Assembly: GCA_965248975.1 (NCBI GenBank)
Contig: CBDFKU010000005.1
Coordinates: 1 to 64,000 of the forward strand
From: CBDFKU01 sp965248975
GTDB taxonomy: Bacteria > Chloroflexota > Dehalococcoidia > Lucifugimonadales > JAGWBF01
Direction of reading: 5' to 3'
DNA: 64,000 nt
Position numbers and translations under genes: made by a program. The notes under the pieces are model-generated. The model worked only from the letters and a program-made list of their open reading frames with translations. It made no database searches and was not told the DNA's origin. Shown in pieces: positions 1 through 9,411 of the stretch. Every line of letters begins with the position of its first letter. Within the stretch, counting starts at the first letter, position 1.

Positions 1-2
1 CC

Positions 3-65
3 GACAACCTCTTCCCAGAGGCGGAGCCGGACACTCACGAGCCCGAAGTCGCAGAGTTCAGCTAG
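3..65 (+). CDS. C-terminal tail of an upstream gene (partial)
   Basis: An open frame entering from the left edge reads DNLFPEAEPDTHEPEVAEFS and stops at TAG (63-65). The acidic, proline-containing tail looks like a real protein end, and it lies in the orientation of the following ssb gene. Too little remains to name it. It could equally be chance open frame. Confidence 0.4.
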   Translation, partial: DNLFPEAEPDTHEPEVAEFS

Positions 66-179
66 ACGCTCCGCAACGGGAGCGCATGGACAAGGCCGTT
101 CCCCTCCGAAGGGAGCGGCGCTGCATTTCCATTCGAGTGCGGCACTGCCGCACCACTACACACACAAAGGAGAACTGAA

Positions 180-575
180 ATGGCACGCACAATCAACAAG
201 GTAGAGCTACTCGGCAGGGTGGGAACCGACCCTGAGATGAAGTGCACCCAGAGCGGCACCGCCATCACCCAGCTACGGCTGGCCACCGACCGACACCGCC
301 AGAACGGAGAGACGAGCACGGACTGGCACAGTATCACCTGCTGGTCCGGCCTGGCCGAAGCGGTGAACCAGTATGTCGCCAAAGGGGACCGGCTGTACGT
401 CGCAGGCAAGCTGGTCCAGAACTCGTATGAAACCGAGGACGGCCAGCGCAGGCACCGCACCGAGATTCACGCCTCCGAGGTGGTATTCCTCGACTCCCGC
501 AACGGGGGTAGCTCCGAGGAAGAGTCCGCAGTTGCCAGCGCCGAGGAGCCGGTGAAGGCCAAGTCACCCTTCTAG
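180..575 (+). CDS. ssb: Single-stranded DNA-binding protein
   Basis: A 131-residue OB-fold protein that coats single-stranded DNA in replication and repair. The N-terminus (NKVELLGRVGTDPEM), the WHSITCWSGLAE segment and the KGDRLYVAGKL strand are the standard SSB landmarks. An AAAGGAG sequence lies just upstream of the ATG. The tail is short and ends EEPVKAKSPF: the usual acidic DDDIPF-type tip that recruits partner proteins is replaced by a less acidic one, although the terminal Pro-Phe is kept. The short tail and the company of radC, methyltransferase and helicase genes suggest an accessory, element-encoded SSB rather than the only cellular copy. A GC-rich hairpin follows at 614-644. Confidence 0.93.
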   Translation: MARTINKVELLGRVGTDPEMKCTQSGTAITQLRLATDRHRQNGETSTDWHSITCWSGLAEAVNQYVAKGDRLYVAGKLVQNSYETEDGQRRHRTEIHASEVVFLDSRNGGSSEEESAVASAEEPVKAKSPF

Positions 576-613
576 CCCAATCGTCATACGGCCGCCTGCC
601 AGGAGGCGCAGCA

Positions 614-644
614 CGGGGCCGCTCCCATCTTCGGGGCGGCCCCG
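614..644 (+). terminator. GC-rich hairpin after ssb
   Basis: CGGGGCCGC (614-622) pairs perfectly with GCGGCCCCG (636-644), followed by a weakly T-rich stretch (CTTCTCGTTT). It sits between ssb and radC and could be a terminator or an mRNA-stabilising stem. A similar hairpin closes the methyltransferase gene at 3642-3680. Confidence 0.5.
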
Positions 645-683
645 CTTCTCGTTTCAGACCATCCACATCTAGGGGAGGTTCCT

Positions 684-1193
684 ATGACCAATGCACAGCA
701 CAACGACACACTGCTAGAGACCCTCCGGCGCAACGTCAGCATCCTGGGAGAGCTGGCCGTGCGCTACGGGGTGGAGACCCATCCACCGCGCCCCGCCGAC
801 CCTCCGGCGGTCTATTCGCCCGAGGCGGTGCGGCTGCTGCTAGCCCCGGAGATGGCCCACCTCGCCCAGGAGCAGTTCCGGGTCCTCCTGCTGGACACAA
901 AGACCCGGATCGTGGGCCAGCGGGTGATCTACCAGGGGGACGTGAGCTCCATCACCGTCAGACCGGCAGAGGTGTTCCGGCCCGCTGTCATGGAGGCGGT
1001 GCCCAAGATCATCGTGATCCACAACCATCCCTCGAACGACCCCGAACCGAGCCCGGCTGACGTGGCCCTGACCAAGAAGCTGATCGAGGCGGGCAAGCTC
1101 CTGGAGATCGCCCTGCTGGACCACGTGGTCATCGGCGGGGACAAGGCGGTCAGCCTCAAGGAGCGCGGCCTCATCACCGACTCCCGACCCTGA
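684..1193 (+). CDS. RadC/JAB-domain protein (short form)
   Basis: A 169-residue protein of the RadC (JAMM/MPN+) family. The metal-site motif HNHPSNDPEPSPAD is intact and is followed by the usual LLDHVVIGG strand. The helix-hairpin-helix N-terminus of full-length chromosomal RadC (about 220 residues) is missing. This short form is typical of plasmids, prophages and integrative elements, where it often sits beside ssb. Its biochemical role is not established; a metal-dependent hydrolase activity is inferred from the motif. The start has a strong GGGGAGG upstream. Confidence 0.85.
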   Translation: MTNAQHNDTLLETLRRNVSILGELAVRYGVETHPPRPADPPAVYSPEAVRLLLAPEMAHLAQEQFRVLLLDTKTRIVGQRVIYQGDVSSITVRPAEVFRPAVMEAVPKIIVIHNHPSNDPEPSPADVALTKKLIEAGKLLEIALLDHVVIGGDKAVSLKERGLITDSRP

Positions 1194-1262
1194 CTGCTAC
1201 TACCGGACGCACGGAGGAACCTCCTCTGCCAGACACCCACACCAACCGAAAAGGAGACACCC

Positions 1263-1898
1263 ATGCTTGCAACCGAATACACCCTGGACCCCGAAGACCT
1301 GTACACGATCTCGGCGGGAGGGTTCAGTGCCACCGCCGACGCCTTCGCCCGCGACCCCCACTCCAACGGCCTCTGGTTCGTCTCGATGGTGGGCTCCCAG
1401 ACAGCGCTCAAGGCTATCTGGGCCTCGCTGCTCAAGCAGCCGCCCGACGCCGCCCACCTTATCAAGGGGGCCGATGGGATGGCCCTCTCGGGAGGGTATG
1501 AGCGATGCGGTATCCCGTACCAAACAATTGGCACCTGGACGACCAAGATCGCCAAGCTGCCCGTATCAGGGGGCTGGCACGCGTTGGTCTACACCAAGCT
1601 CGCCCAGTACGCCTTGGAGAACGACACCTTCCTCCTCCTGGCCCAGACGGAAGACGAGGCCCCCAGGCTCCACTACCGCTTTCTGGACAAGAGGAGCCCG
1701 CTGCCGTTGCACCCCTCCTGGGCAGACTGGCTGTGGCGGCGGGGCCTTCAGAAGGAGGAGATCACCCAGCTCCAGTCGTCGGGGCTGGTCGCCTACCGCT
1801 GCAACCCCAACCCCGAATCCCTCAAGGAGGACCTCTCGGAGGCGGTGGCTTCTGGGACGCTGACCCTACCGTACGAGAAGGGAGAAACAGATGGATAG
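1263..1898 (+). CDS. Hypothetical protein, mobile-element module
   Basis: A 211-residue protein that I do not recognise. AAAGGAG precedes the ATG, and the reading frame has the GC-ending codons of its neighbours, so it is very likely real. No signal peptide or membrane segment is evident. The middle is tryptophan-rich (WADWLWRRG) and followed by a helical segment. Its last 8 bases overlap the start of the next gene (ATG at 1891), which suggests translational coupling. Position between radC and zinc-ribbon genes suggests an accessory element function. Confidence 0.7.
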   Translation: MLATEYTLDPEDLYTISAGGFSATADAFARDPHSNGLWFVSMVGSQTALKAIWASLLKQPPDAAHLIKGADGMALSGGYERCGIPYQTIGTWTTKIAKLPVSGGWHALVYTKLAQYALENDTFLLLAQTEDEAPRLHYRFLDKRSPLPLHPSWADWLWRRGLQKEEITQLQSSGLVAYRCNPNPESLKEDLSEAVASGTLTLPYEKGETDG

Positions 1899-2289
1899 CA
1901 CCCTGACGAGAGCCAAACGCACCAATAAGCACCGGCAGGAGCGGAACTTCAGGGCCTGGGAGCGCTTCTCGCCGGACGGGACGACCTGCCGTTTCTGTAA
2001 GCACGATCACACGCAGCACCTGTGCACCTCGGAGCAACCGCATTTCTATCGGCCAGCGACTGAGGCAGAGAGGCGCGACCCCAGGGTGATGCTCTACCGA
2101 CACACCAGCACAGACAACGGCTCGGTGCTGGTCAGACGAGTGACGGTGGCGAAACACGCCGAGATCGTCACCGCTTTCTGTGTGGCATGCGCCGAGGCCG
2201 CTCAGACGGCTCAAGTGCTCTGTTACCAGAGGAGCCGCGCCATCGGAGAGGTGGTCGGCATCAAGTCAGATAACCGGCTCGCTGCCTGA
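1891..2289 (+). CDS. Hypothetical zinc-finger-like protein
   Basis: A 132-residue protein of unknown function. CRFCKHDHTQHLC near residues 33-45 and a later FCVACAEA offer cysteine and histidine pairs that could bind zinc. The N-terminus is basic (LTRAKRTNKHRQ), consistent with nucleic-acid binding. It overlaps the preceding gene by 8 bases and is followed after 29 bases by a zinc-ribbon gene. Confidence 0.6.
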   Translation: MDSTLTRAKRTNKHRQERNFRAWERFSPDGTTCRFCKHDHTQHLCTSEQPHFYRPATEAERRDPRVMLYRHTSTDNGSVLVRRVTVAKHAEIVTAFCVACAEAAQTAQVLCYQRSRAIGEVVGIKSDNRLAA

Positions 2290-2318
2290 AGGCGGCGGCC
2301 AATGAAAGGAGATAAGCC

Positions 2319-2582
2319 ATGACCACGAACCAGACCATCTACTTCACCTGCCCCCACTGCGAGGAGCGGTTCGCCCAGATAGAGGAGCCGGACAGGGATG
2401 TCCATACGGGAGAGATCTACCACTGCAACTCCTGCGGCGGCCAGGTGATATTCCAGGCCCTGTCCGCCGAGGACTACGTCCCGCCACCCAGGGCGAGAAG
2501 GGACTGCTACTTCTGCAGCCCCGAACCCTGCAAGTTCGGCCCATCAACATCGACCGACCATGAGGAAGGAGAGACATCATGA
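2319..2582 (+). CDS. Small zinc-ribbon protein
   Basis: An 87-residue protein with CPHCEERF near the N-terminus and CNSCGG about 25 residues later, forming a likely four-cysteine zinc ribbon. A second CYFC...C cluster lies near the C-terminus. GAAAGGAG precedes the ATG. Its stop overlaps the start of the methyltransferase gene (ATGA at 2579), so the two are probably translationally coupled. The function is unknown; a nucleic-acid-binding accessory protein is plausible. Confidence 0.65.
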   Translation: MTTNQTIYFTCPHCEERFAQIEEPDRDVHTGEIYHCNSCGGQVIFQALSAEDYVPPPRARRDCYFCSPEPCKFGPSTSTDHEEGETS

Positions 2583-3616
2583 GACTGGCAGCGCAAAGCA
2601 AAGGGGGGTTTTACCCGACGCCGGAGAAGGTGGTGGACTTCATCGCCACGCTGATACGGGCGCCTGCGGGCTACTACTACCGCAACCGGGAGGTGATCCG
2701 CATCCTCGACCCCTGCTGCGGAGCGGGGGAGGCGGTGGCCCAGCTAGGAGAGCGGCTGACCCAGGACAACACCATGCCCATAGAGACCTACGGGGTGGAG
2801 CTGCATACCGACCGGGCTGAGGAGGCCGCATCCCGGCTGCACCGCACCCTGGCGGCGGACCTGTTCCAGACTTCCATAGGCAACCAGGCGTTCGGCATCT
2901 GCCTGCTCAACCCTCCCTATGACCATGACCCGGAAAGCAAGCGGACGGAGCACGCCTTCCTGACCCACTCGACCCGCTACCTGAACGACGGCGGGCTGCT
3001 GGTGTTCATCGTGCCCCGCCAGCGTCTCGCGGTCTCGGCCAAGTACCTCGCCTCCTATTACTATAGATTGAGGTGCTGGGCCTTCCCGCACCCCGAAAGA
3101 GAAGCCTTCGACCAGGTTGTGGTCATGGGCTACCGGATGGCGGAGCCCCGTCTCGACGAGGAGGCGCAGAGACAGGTGCTGGCCTGGGCCGAGGGAGAGC
3201 CGGAGCCTCTGTACTCCCAAGGCTACCCCATCTACACCGCCATCACCTCGGATGCGGGGGACATCCTGTTCGCCACCCGCACCGTCGATCCCGTGGCGGC
3301 GGCGCAGGAGGCCCGGCGCTCCGGCCTGTGGGCCAGCGCCGAAGTAACGGACTCCCTCTGGCCCAGCAAGGACCAGAGGACCCGCCCCCTGATGCCGCTC
3401 CGACGCGGGCACATGGCCATGCTCATCGCCGCCGGGTTCCTGGACAACCTCCAGCTCGAAGCGGACGGTCGGCGCATTCTGGTCAAGGGGAAGACCACCA
3501 AGGAGCTGGTGCTGGTCGAGGAGACCCCGGACAAGGAGACCTATAGGGAGAGGCTCCGCACCACCGTCGTCGCCCTGGACCTCGGGGACGGCGTAATCAC
3601 CGACATCGCCGCATAG
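2579..3616 (+). CDS. DUF6094-like SAM-dependent DNA methyltransferase
   Basis: A 345-residue protein with the architecture of an amino-methyltransferase. YPTPEKVVDFI comes near the N-terminus, then a SAM-binding motif (ILDPCCGAGEAV), then the catalytic NPPYDHD motif characteristic of N6-adenine or N4-cytosine DNA methyltransferases. It resembles the DUF6094 family found on conjugative and plasmid-like elements beside SNF2 helicases, which is what follows here. No restriction endonuclease lies next to it, so it is probably an orphan or anti-restriction methyltransferase. The start overlaps the preceding stop and has GAAGGAGAG upstream. Confidence 0.82.
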   Translation: MRLAAQSKGGFYPTPEKVVDFIATLIRAPAGYYYRNREVIRILDPCCGAGEAVAQLGERLTQDNTMPIETYGVELHTDRAEEAASRLHRTLAADLFQTSIGNQAFGICLLNPPYDHDPESKRTEHAFLTHSTRYLNDGGLLVFIVPRQRLAVSAKYLASYYYRLRCWAFPHPEREAFDQVVVMGYRMAEPRLDEEAQRQVLAWAEGEPEPLYSQGYPIYTAITSDAGDILFATRTVDPVAAAQEARRSGLWASAEVTDSLWPSKDQRTRPLMPLRRGHMAMLIAAGFLDNLQLEADGRRILVKGKTTKELVLVEETPDKETYRERLRTTVVALDLGDGVITDIAA

Positions 3617-3641
3617 ACGACTCTACCCTAGAGCCGCATCA

Positions 3642-3680
3642 CGAGGCCCCGCCGTCCTATTGGGAGTAAGCGGGGCCTCG
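3642..3680 (+). terminator. Hairpin terminator after methyltransferase
   Basis: CGAGGCCCCGC (3642-3652) and GCGGGGCCTCG (3670-3680) form a perfect 11-bp stem followed by CCTTTTCC. This fits an intrinsic terminator between the methyltransferase and helicase genes. Confidence 0.6.
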
Positions 3681-3740
3681 CCTTTTCCCACGACCCCAGA
3701 TCACCCAGCACTTACCTCTATAGAAGGAAGGAGAAAACCA

Positions 3741-5727
3741 ATGGGCCTCGCCCAGTTCATCGACAAGTACCGAGATGCAATAGCCCAGAGGGTGGTGGAG
3801 TCCTACCCGCCCCTCTACCGGCCCTCCCAGAACGGCCACGGCCTGCCCCAACTGCTCCGCTCCCCTCTGGGAGCCCAGGCAGACGCCATACGGGGCGTCA
3901 CCCTCTCCCTGAAGGCCCACCAGGGCACCAACGTCGTGGGAGAGATGGGCACCGGCAAGACCTTCATCGGCGCATCCGCAGCCTACGCTGCGGGTTTCCA
4001 GCGGGTGCTCGTACTCACACCCCCGCACCTGACCCGGAAGTGGAAGCGTGAGGTGGAGCAGACGGTGCCCAAGGCCCGCGCCGCCATCGTCGCCTCCATC
4101 ACCGACCTGGAGAAGCTGCGCCTCTCCACCGGCCCAGGCCCCCTCTTCGCCATCATGTCCAGGGAACGGGCGAAGCTCTCCTACCGCTGGCAGGCGGCAT
4201 ACATCGAGCGGTGGGCCACATCCAGGGGCGGGCTCATCCGGGACGAGGAGACTGGGGAGCCCTTCCGGGTCCCCTGCTGCCCCCTCTGCACCGCCCAGAT
4301 CGTGGACAAGGACGGTGTGCCCCTCACCGCCGAGGAAATGGGGCGCAAGCGCCGTACCTGCGCCGTGTGCGGCTCCGCCCTGTGGCAGGCCGACCCCAAG
4401 GGGCCGAAGCGGTATCCGCTTGCCGACTACATCAAGAAGCGGATGAAGGGGTTCTTCGAGCTCCTTATTGGAGATGAGATTCACGAATACAAAGGAAGAG
4501 GCTCCGCCCAGGGCATCGCAGCGGGCGTCCTCGCCGACTCCTGCGGCCGCTCCCTCACCCTGACAGGCACCCTAACTGGAGGGTATTCGAGCACTTTGTT
4601 CCACCTGCTGTACCGGTTCAGCCCGGCCATCAGGACGGAGTTCGGGCGCTCCGAGGGGGGAAGGTGGATACAACGCTACGGCTTCGAGGAGCACACCATC
4701 GGCAAGGACGACGACGAGTCGGTGGAGGATGGACGGTTCAGCCGGCGCAGGCGGTACCGCAAGGTGGTGCGAGAACGGCCGGGGCTCGCCCCAGCCGCGT
4801 TGTTCCACCTGATCGGCAACTCGGTGTTCCTCAGACTCTCCGACGTGGCGTCGGGGCTGCCTTCCTACGAGGAGCAGATTCTCCTCTCGTCGATGGACTC
4901 CGAGCCCGACAGCAACGGGTACACCCAGAGGGGAGCCTACGGCACGCTGTACGACAAGCTGCGGGCCGCCCTCGCCGATGCGCTGGCCAAGGGGTCACGG
5001 AAGCTCCTCTCCACCTACCTTCAATCGCTGCTGGCCTATCCCGACGGCTGTACACGGGGCGAGACCGTCTTCGACCCGGACTCCCAGGACGTGCTGGTGG
5101 CGGTGCCGCCGCTCTCCGAGGAGAAGCTGTACCCAAAGGGGGGAGGCGCTCTTAGACCTGGTGGCAGCGGAAAGAATGGAGGGCCGGAGGGTGCTGGTCT
5201 ACGCCACCCATACCGGAACCAGGGACATTACGGAGCGGATGAGCGACATCCTGACAAGGCACGGATTCCGGGCGGCGGTGATGAAGGCCGACGCCGTGGC
5301 CCCGGACCGCAGAGAGGCGTGGGTGGATAACAAGGTCAAGGAGGGCATCGACGTCCTCATCTGCCATCCCCGGTTGGTGCAGACCGGGCTGGACCTGATC
5401 GATTTCCCGACCCTGGTCTGGTTCGAGACGGATTACAGCGTCTACACCATGCGGCAGGCATCGCGGCGGTCATGGCGCATCGGACAGACCCGGCCCGTCA
5501 AGGTCGTGTTCATGGCCTACCGGGGAACCCTCCAGGCGGATGCCCTGAAGCTGGTGGCCCAAAAGCTCCAAAGCTCCCTGGCGGTGGAGGGTGAGCTGCC
5601 CGAGGACGGACTGGCGGCCTACGGCGACGACGGCGACGACATCATGCTGGCGTTGGCGAGTGGGAGCAGGTGGACAACCGGGGAGAATCCGTCCCACCTG
5701 GGGTCTACTTGGTGCGTGGTGGATTGA
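3741..5727 (+). CDS. SNF2-type DEAD/DEAH helicase, interrupted by one frameshift
   Basis: A superfamily 2 helicase of about 660 residues read in two frames. The first frame (3741 to about 5143) has Walker A (GEMGTGKTF), a DEIH Walker B, TGTLTGG, and an inserted zinc ribbon (CCPLC...CAVCG). The second frame, open to the TGA at 5725-5727, has the C-terminal RecA lobe (VLVYATHTGT) and motif VI (RRSWRIGQT), a SNF2 hallmark. The frames join cleanly if one G is removed from the six-G run at 5138-5143; as written, the first frame stops at 5330. The ATG at 3741 follows GAAGGAGAAAA. Family members on mobile elements are thought to remodel DNA. Sequencing error, pseudogene and slippage all remain possible. 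Confidence 0.8.
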
Positions 5728-5797
5728 ATTTGGGGCCGCCCAACGCGGGGCCGCCTGGCGTGGTTATTACGACGGCCCAGAAGGTGGAAGTGCTCAA

Positions 5798-7672
5798 GTG
5801 AGATACGCCGCTCTTATCGGAGCGCTGGTCATTGGTCTGCTCTTTATAGCCGCCTGCAGAGGCGTGGAATCGACCCCCACCGCTACAACGACTCAGGATT
5901 TGCCAGGTCCCGGCGCCCAGGTCCAGCAGGTGCCCCCACCTACGGCCACTCCATCTCCAAAGCTCCCGGGCTCGATCACACCGGCGCCAGCCTCCGAGAG
6001 CTTCAGGCTGGACCTGGGCGGTGGCGTAGTGGTGGCCTTCGTGGAGGGATTGTCGCCGAAGTTCTCAGGCAAGGTCGCCTACGTGACCCACGTTCCCACC
6101 GGGTCCCAGTTGGTGTTGGACCCCGAGGGGGAAATCATCGACCGACACGATGGAAGAGACGACGGACCCGACCGCCTGGACGCCGTGCTGGCGGATCAGG
6201 CCACCGTGGATCGAATCGTGGAGGGTCTCCAGGGCGATGATGACCTGCGGCCCCGCGAGACTGCCGCCGACTGGGTCCACTCTATTCAGTTCGGCGGCAT
6301 CACCTACCTGGCCAAGGGCGGTTGGTTTGGACCCATGCTAGCCAATGGAGAGCGTGCCCTAACTATTGAAGACCTGGGCTCTGAGATATACCGGGTCGCC
6401 TTCAGGATCGAAGGTTACAGCGGCTACTCTCATCAGGACGGCGATGCCACCTACCTGAATCCTGGCACACCAATCTACGCCGTCAAGGGCTACTCGCCGG
6501 AGTTCCGACTCGTTGCATTGGAGGACGGCACGCCTAGGTTGTTCGAGGCCGACACAAATCCCGAGGCGGAGAGTGGCGAGGCCTTGCTGGACATTCGAGG
6601 CAAGGTCACGTCCATCGACGTCCTCAGCACCAAGAACTCGATTAAGGTGCTCGGCACGAAAGTGGAAAATGGGGAAGATGTGGTCCTCGGCAAGATAGAG
6701 GAAGAACGCGCCGTCGAGCGCTTCGTCGAATTAGTGCTTGAGTCGCCGGTGGACCAGGGGCGTCGCGACCATGAGGGGCCGCGCTATTCTCTCTACTTTA
6801 GGCTCGCCGACGGCACGTCCGTCGTGCGGGCCTTCTGGCTGGAGTCGGGTGAGATCTCGCGGGGAATCATGACAGACCCTGCCGCGACCCTCTCTGTATG
6901 GCGCGCACTGGGCGAGGACAACCGGCCATTAGCGACCAACGGCGGGCCGAGAATCTCCGAACGGTTGGCCGCTCGGTTGGGCTTAGCATACCTGAGCTTC
7001 GCCGTCCCCGAACTCAATGTCACTGGCAAACCCCACTCGCCGGTAGTCCGTTTGATGCGCAGAAGCGAGTTCGATGCGATGCGAGGGTCAAGCTCGGCGA
7101 CAAAGGACCCGGACCGGCTAGTGTGGGTAGTCGAGGCCCAAGGCTCCTGGCGCACCGCCGGCATCGTGCCCGAGGAAAAGCGGCAGGATTTCTCGGTGGG
7201 TCTGGTAGCCTTCGATGCCGACACAGGCCGACGATACGGCGGCTCCCACGGGAACACCTCGCTGCTGGGAACGCCCGGTGGCTCTCAACCTTCAACACCA
7301 CCACCCCCAAAACCTACGCCATCTCCCCCGCCGAACATACCAGAGCCTCGTTCATCCCAGGACACTGTGACCAGCGAAGAGCGGGAGGAGGTCAAAGCAC
7401 GGCGTGGACCACCACCATGGGGACCGCATACTGCGGGGTCCGTGATCCAAATCGCGGGCCAACATTTGCAGTTGCCGGAAGACGTCTACGTAGAGGCGAT
7501 AATCTCGGAAGGACTGTGCATTGCAGGTGAACCCTGCCCTGTGGCGCCCTTGTATGTCCTCCGCCGAGGGGATTCTCTCGCGAGCATCGAGAAGCGAACG
7601 GGACGATTCGCGCCTGGGACGCCCGTCTCCATTATGGAAACGTTCGACTTCATTGAGAAGGCTTTGCGATGA
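5798..7672 (+). CDS. Large predicted lipoprotein of unknown function
   Basis: The frame is open from further upstream, but the GTG at 5798 gives a classic lipoprotein signal: hydrophobic ALIGALVIGLLFIAAC with the cysteine at a lipobox-like site, followed by a T/P-rich linker. The preceding AAGGTGG can serve as ribosome binding site. The 624-residue product would be exported and membrane-anchored. A second proline-rich stretch (PPPPKPTPSPPP) lies near residue 510, separating a large N-terminal part from a small C-terminal part containing CIAGEPC. I recognise no domain. Similar T/P linkers occur in the BtuF-like and HflKC-like proteins of this window. Confidence 0.75.
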   Translation: MRYAALIGALVIGLLFIAACRGVESTPTATTTQDLPGPGAQVQQVPPPTATPSPKLPGSITPAPASESFRLDLGGGVVVAFVEGLSPKFSGKVAYVTHVPTGSQLVLDPEGEIIDRHDGRDDGPDRLDAVLADQATVDRIVEGLQGDDDLRPRETAADWVHSIQFGGITYLAKGGWFGPMLANGERALTIEDLGSEIYRVAFRIEGYSGYSHQDGDATYLNPGTPIYAVKGYSPEFRLVALEDGTPRLFEADTNPEAESGEALLDIRGKVTSIDVLSTKNSIKVLGTKVENGEDVVLGKIEEERAVERFVELVLESPVDQGRRDHEGPRYSLYFRLADGTSVVRAFWLESGEISRGIMTDPAATLSVWRALGEDNRPLATNGGPRISERLAARLGLAYLSFAVPELNVTGKPHSPVVRLMRRSEFDAMRGSSSATKDPDRLVWVVEAQGSWRTAGIVPEEKRQDFSVGLVAFDADTGRRYGGSHGNTSLLGTPGGSQPSTPPPPKPTPSPPPNIPEPRSSQDTVTSEEREEVKARRGPPPWGPHTAGSVIQIAGQHLQLPEDVYVEAIISEGLCIAGEPCPVAPLYVLRRGDSLASIEKRTGRFAPGTPVSIMETFDFIEKALR

Positions 7673-8034
7673 ATCAGACCATGCCATCGTGAGAGGCCCT
7701 AGAGTGAGACCACTAGCCGGAAAGTTCGCAATTCAGTACACGTAGGCCCACCAGTTCTCTCCTCCGTTTCGGCCGTCCTCTGATCCACGATACCGGTCGT
7801 CCTTGGCCCCGGCCACCTTCTGTGGCGGGCACTGAACGCCCCCAGCTTCAACTCACTTCAGTTTCCCGGAAGTGGCCTTCGCAAGGTCGCGAAAATCCGT
7901 CACGATAAGCGTTGCAGTTGATCGGGCGCCGGTGTGATACTTTAGCCAAACACGGAGAGGAGGCGCCGGAGTTCCTTTGAAGGGGTCCGGGTTCCGCCGA
8001 AAAGTCGCTTAACGATGACGTTTTTTCTTAAGGG
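7673..8034. other. Intergenic region with one promoter candidate
   Basis: About 360 bases without a convincing gene. No tRNA, att-like tRNA fragment or IS end is visible. A promoter-like TTGCAG (7912-7917), 17-base spacer and TGATAC (7935-7940) points toward the small membrane protein gene. The interval may mark the border between the left-hand element module and the core chromosome, but I see no flanking repeats to prove it. Confidence 0.35.
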
Positions 8035-8238
8035 ATGGGGTGGGTCGCCGTGAGGACCAGGGTGATCACCATCATCTTCTTGGGGATGACCATAGGCTTC
8101 CTGCTCGCTCTCGGGCTGGTCGCGATTCTCAGGGCCATCATCGAGGGCGCGGACACCAACCTGTCCATCGCCTTCACCGTGTTCGTGGTCTTCCTGGCCA
8201 GCGTCCTACTGGTGTACGTGCTCAAGGTCACCCGCTGA
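8035..8238 (+). CDS. Small two-helix membrane protein
   Basis: A protein of up to 67 residues with two hydrophobic segments (IIFLGMTIGFLLALGLVAIL and AFTVFVVFLASVLLVYVL) separated by a short polar loop, so a small integral membrane protein. The ATG at 8035 is closely preceded by AAGGG; an in-frame GTG at 8050 preceded by GGGGTGGG is an equally good start. The function is unknown. Confidence 0.55.
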   Translation: MGWVAVRTRVITIIFLGMTIGFLLALGLVAILRAIIEGADTNLSIAFTVFVVFLASVLLVYVLKVTR

Positions 8239-8256
8239 CAAACACCGGCCCATCGG

Positions 8257-9183
8257 CTACCCGTGGAAGTAGGGCAGCACTTCTTTGCCGAACAGTGCCA
8301 GCTGGTCGATGGCCTCTTCTATCGGGCATAGGGGACGCACTACGAACTTCGAGGCTCCAGCCGCCAGATAGAGGCGTATCACCTCCCCCACCTCTTCTGG
8401 CGTACCCAGGGCGCTGTACTCCGTGAAATCGGCGTCGGGCCGAATCCTGCCGGCGCTGCCCTCGGCCAGAGAGATAGCCTCCTCTCGGGTTGGAGCGATG
8501 CGAAAGTTCACCAACGCACCTACGTGGTCCTCGTCTATCTCCCTGTTATACTCGGCGGCCGAAGCATGGACGACCTCCACTCCTTCCAGCACCTCCCGGG
8601 GTGTGGCGAAGGAGACGAGCCACCCATCTCCCACCCTGCCGACCCTCCGTTGGGCCGCCTTGCTGCGCCCGCCCACCCACACCGGCAGGGAAGGCACCTG
8701 GACCGGCTTGGGGGTCACGGTCACGTCGTGCAGGGTGTAGAACCGGCCTTCATGGGTAACCTCGTCCTCGTGCCACAGACGGCGCATAACCTCCATGGCT
8801 TCCTCGGTGCGCAGGCCCCGATCTTCCTTACTCACTCCACACGCTTCGTACTCCCGGGGGTCCTCCTGCCCCAGGCCTATGGCCGGGAGGAAGCGCCCGT
8901 TGGAGAGATAGTCCAGGGTGGCCATCTCCTTGGCTAAGATCACCGGGCTCCTGATGGGGAGCTGCAGGACGCTGGTGCCGAACTTGAGCCGGTCGGAATA
9001 GGCCGCCACCATCGACAGCGCGATCATCGGCTCGGGGCCCGAGCGCTCGCCCACCACCCGGTCGGACAGCCAGATCGAGTCATATCCCCACTCATCGCCC
9101 ACCTCTACCAACCCTTTGAGGTATTTGACGCCCTCTTTGCCCCCGGGAAAGAGTCCGGGCATGTAGCCGATACGAACGCTCAT
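8257..9183 (-). CDS. LLM-class (luciferase-like) flavin or F420-dependent oxidoreductase
   Basis: A 308-residue protein of the bacterial luciferase-like superfamily. The N-terminus MSVRIGYMPGLFP, the WGYDSIWLSDRV segment, the LGTSVLQLPIR-like strand (KFGTSVLQLPIR) and the later LPVWVGGRSKAAQRRVGRVGDGW are family signatures. Members use F420 or FMN to oxidise or reduce small molecules; the substrate cannot be told from sequence. It stands alone, convergent with the small membrane protein gene. Confidence 0.88.
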   Translation of the reverse strand: MSVRIGYMPGLFPGGKEGVKYLKGLVEVGDEWGYDSIWLSDRVVGERSGPEPMIALSMVAAYSDRLKFGTSVLQLPIRSPVILAKEMATLDYLSNGRFLPAIGLGQEDPREYEACGVSKEDRGLRTEEAMEVMRRLWHEDEVTHEGRFYTLHDVTVTPKPVQVPSLPVWVGGRSKAAQRRVGRVGDGWLVSFATPREVLEGVEVVHASAAEYNREIDEDHVGALVNFRIAPTREEAISLAEGSAGRIRPDADFTEYSALGTPEEVGEVIRLYLAAGASKFVVRPLCPIEEAIDQLALFGKEVLPYFHG

Positions 9184-9333
9184 GGGTCCCTCCAGTCGGG
9201 TGTGGTGTGCTCATCTACCACTGTAGGCAAATGCCTGGGCATCGCCCGCGCTATTTTAACCTCTGCGGGAGTAGGCAGCAAGGGCGGCGGAAACGGGCTG
9301 CGTTCCTGAGACGATTGCGACGAGGAGCGGCTT

Positions 9334-9376
9334 ATGGTATACCATGTCGGGTGAGGCAGCCGGGTCGGGTGAGGCA
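9334..9376. promoter_or_regulatory. Palindrome and direct repeats upstream of the SirB1-like gene
   Basis: A perfect 12-bp palindrome ATGGTATACCAT (9334-9345) is followed by two copies of GTCGGGTGAGGCA (9346-9358 and 9364-9376). They lie in the divergent region between the LLM oxidoreductase and the SirB1-like gene. They look like a regulator-binding site, but the regulator is unknown. Confidence 0.35.
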
Positions 9377-9411
9377 AGCGGCATAGAGTGAGCACGGCCG
9401 AAAGGTAAACG

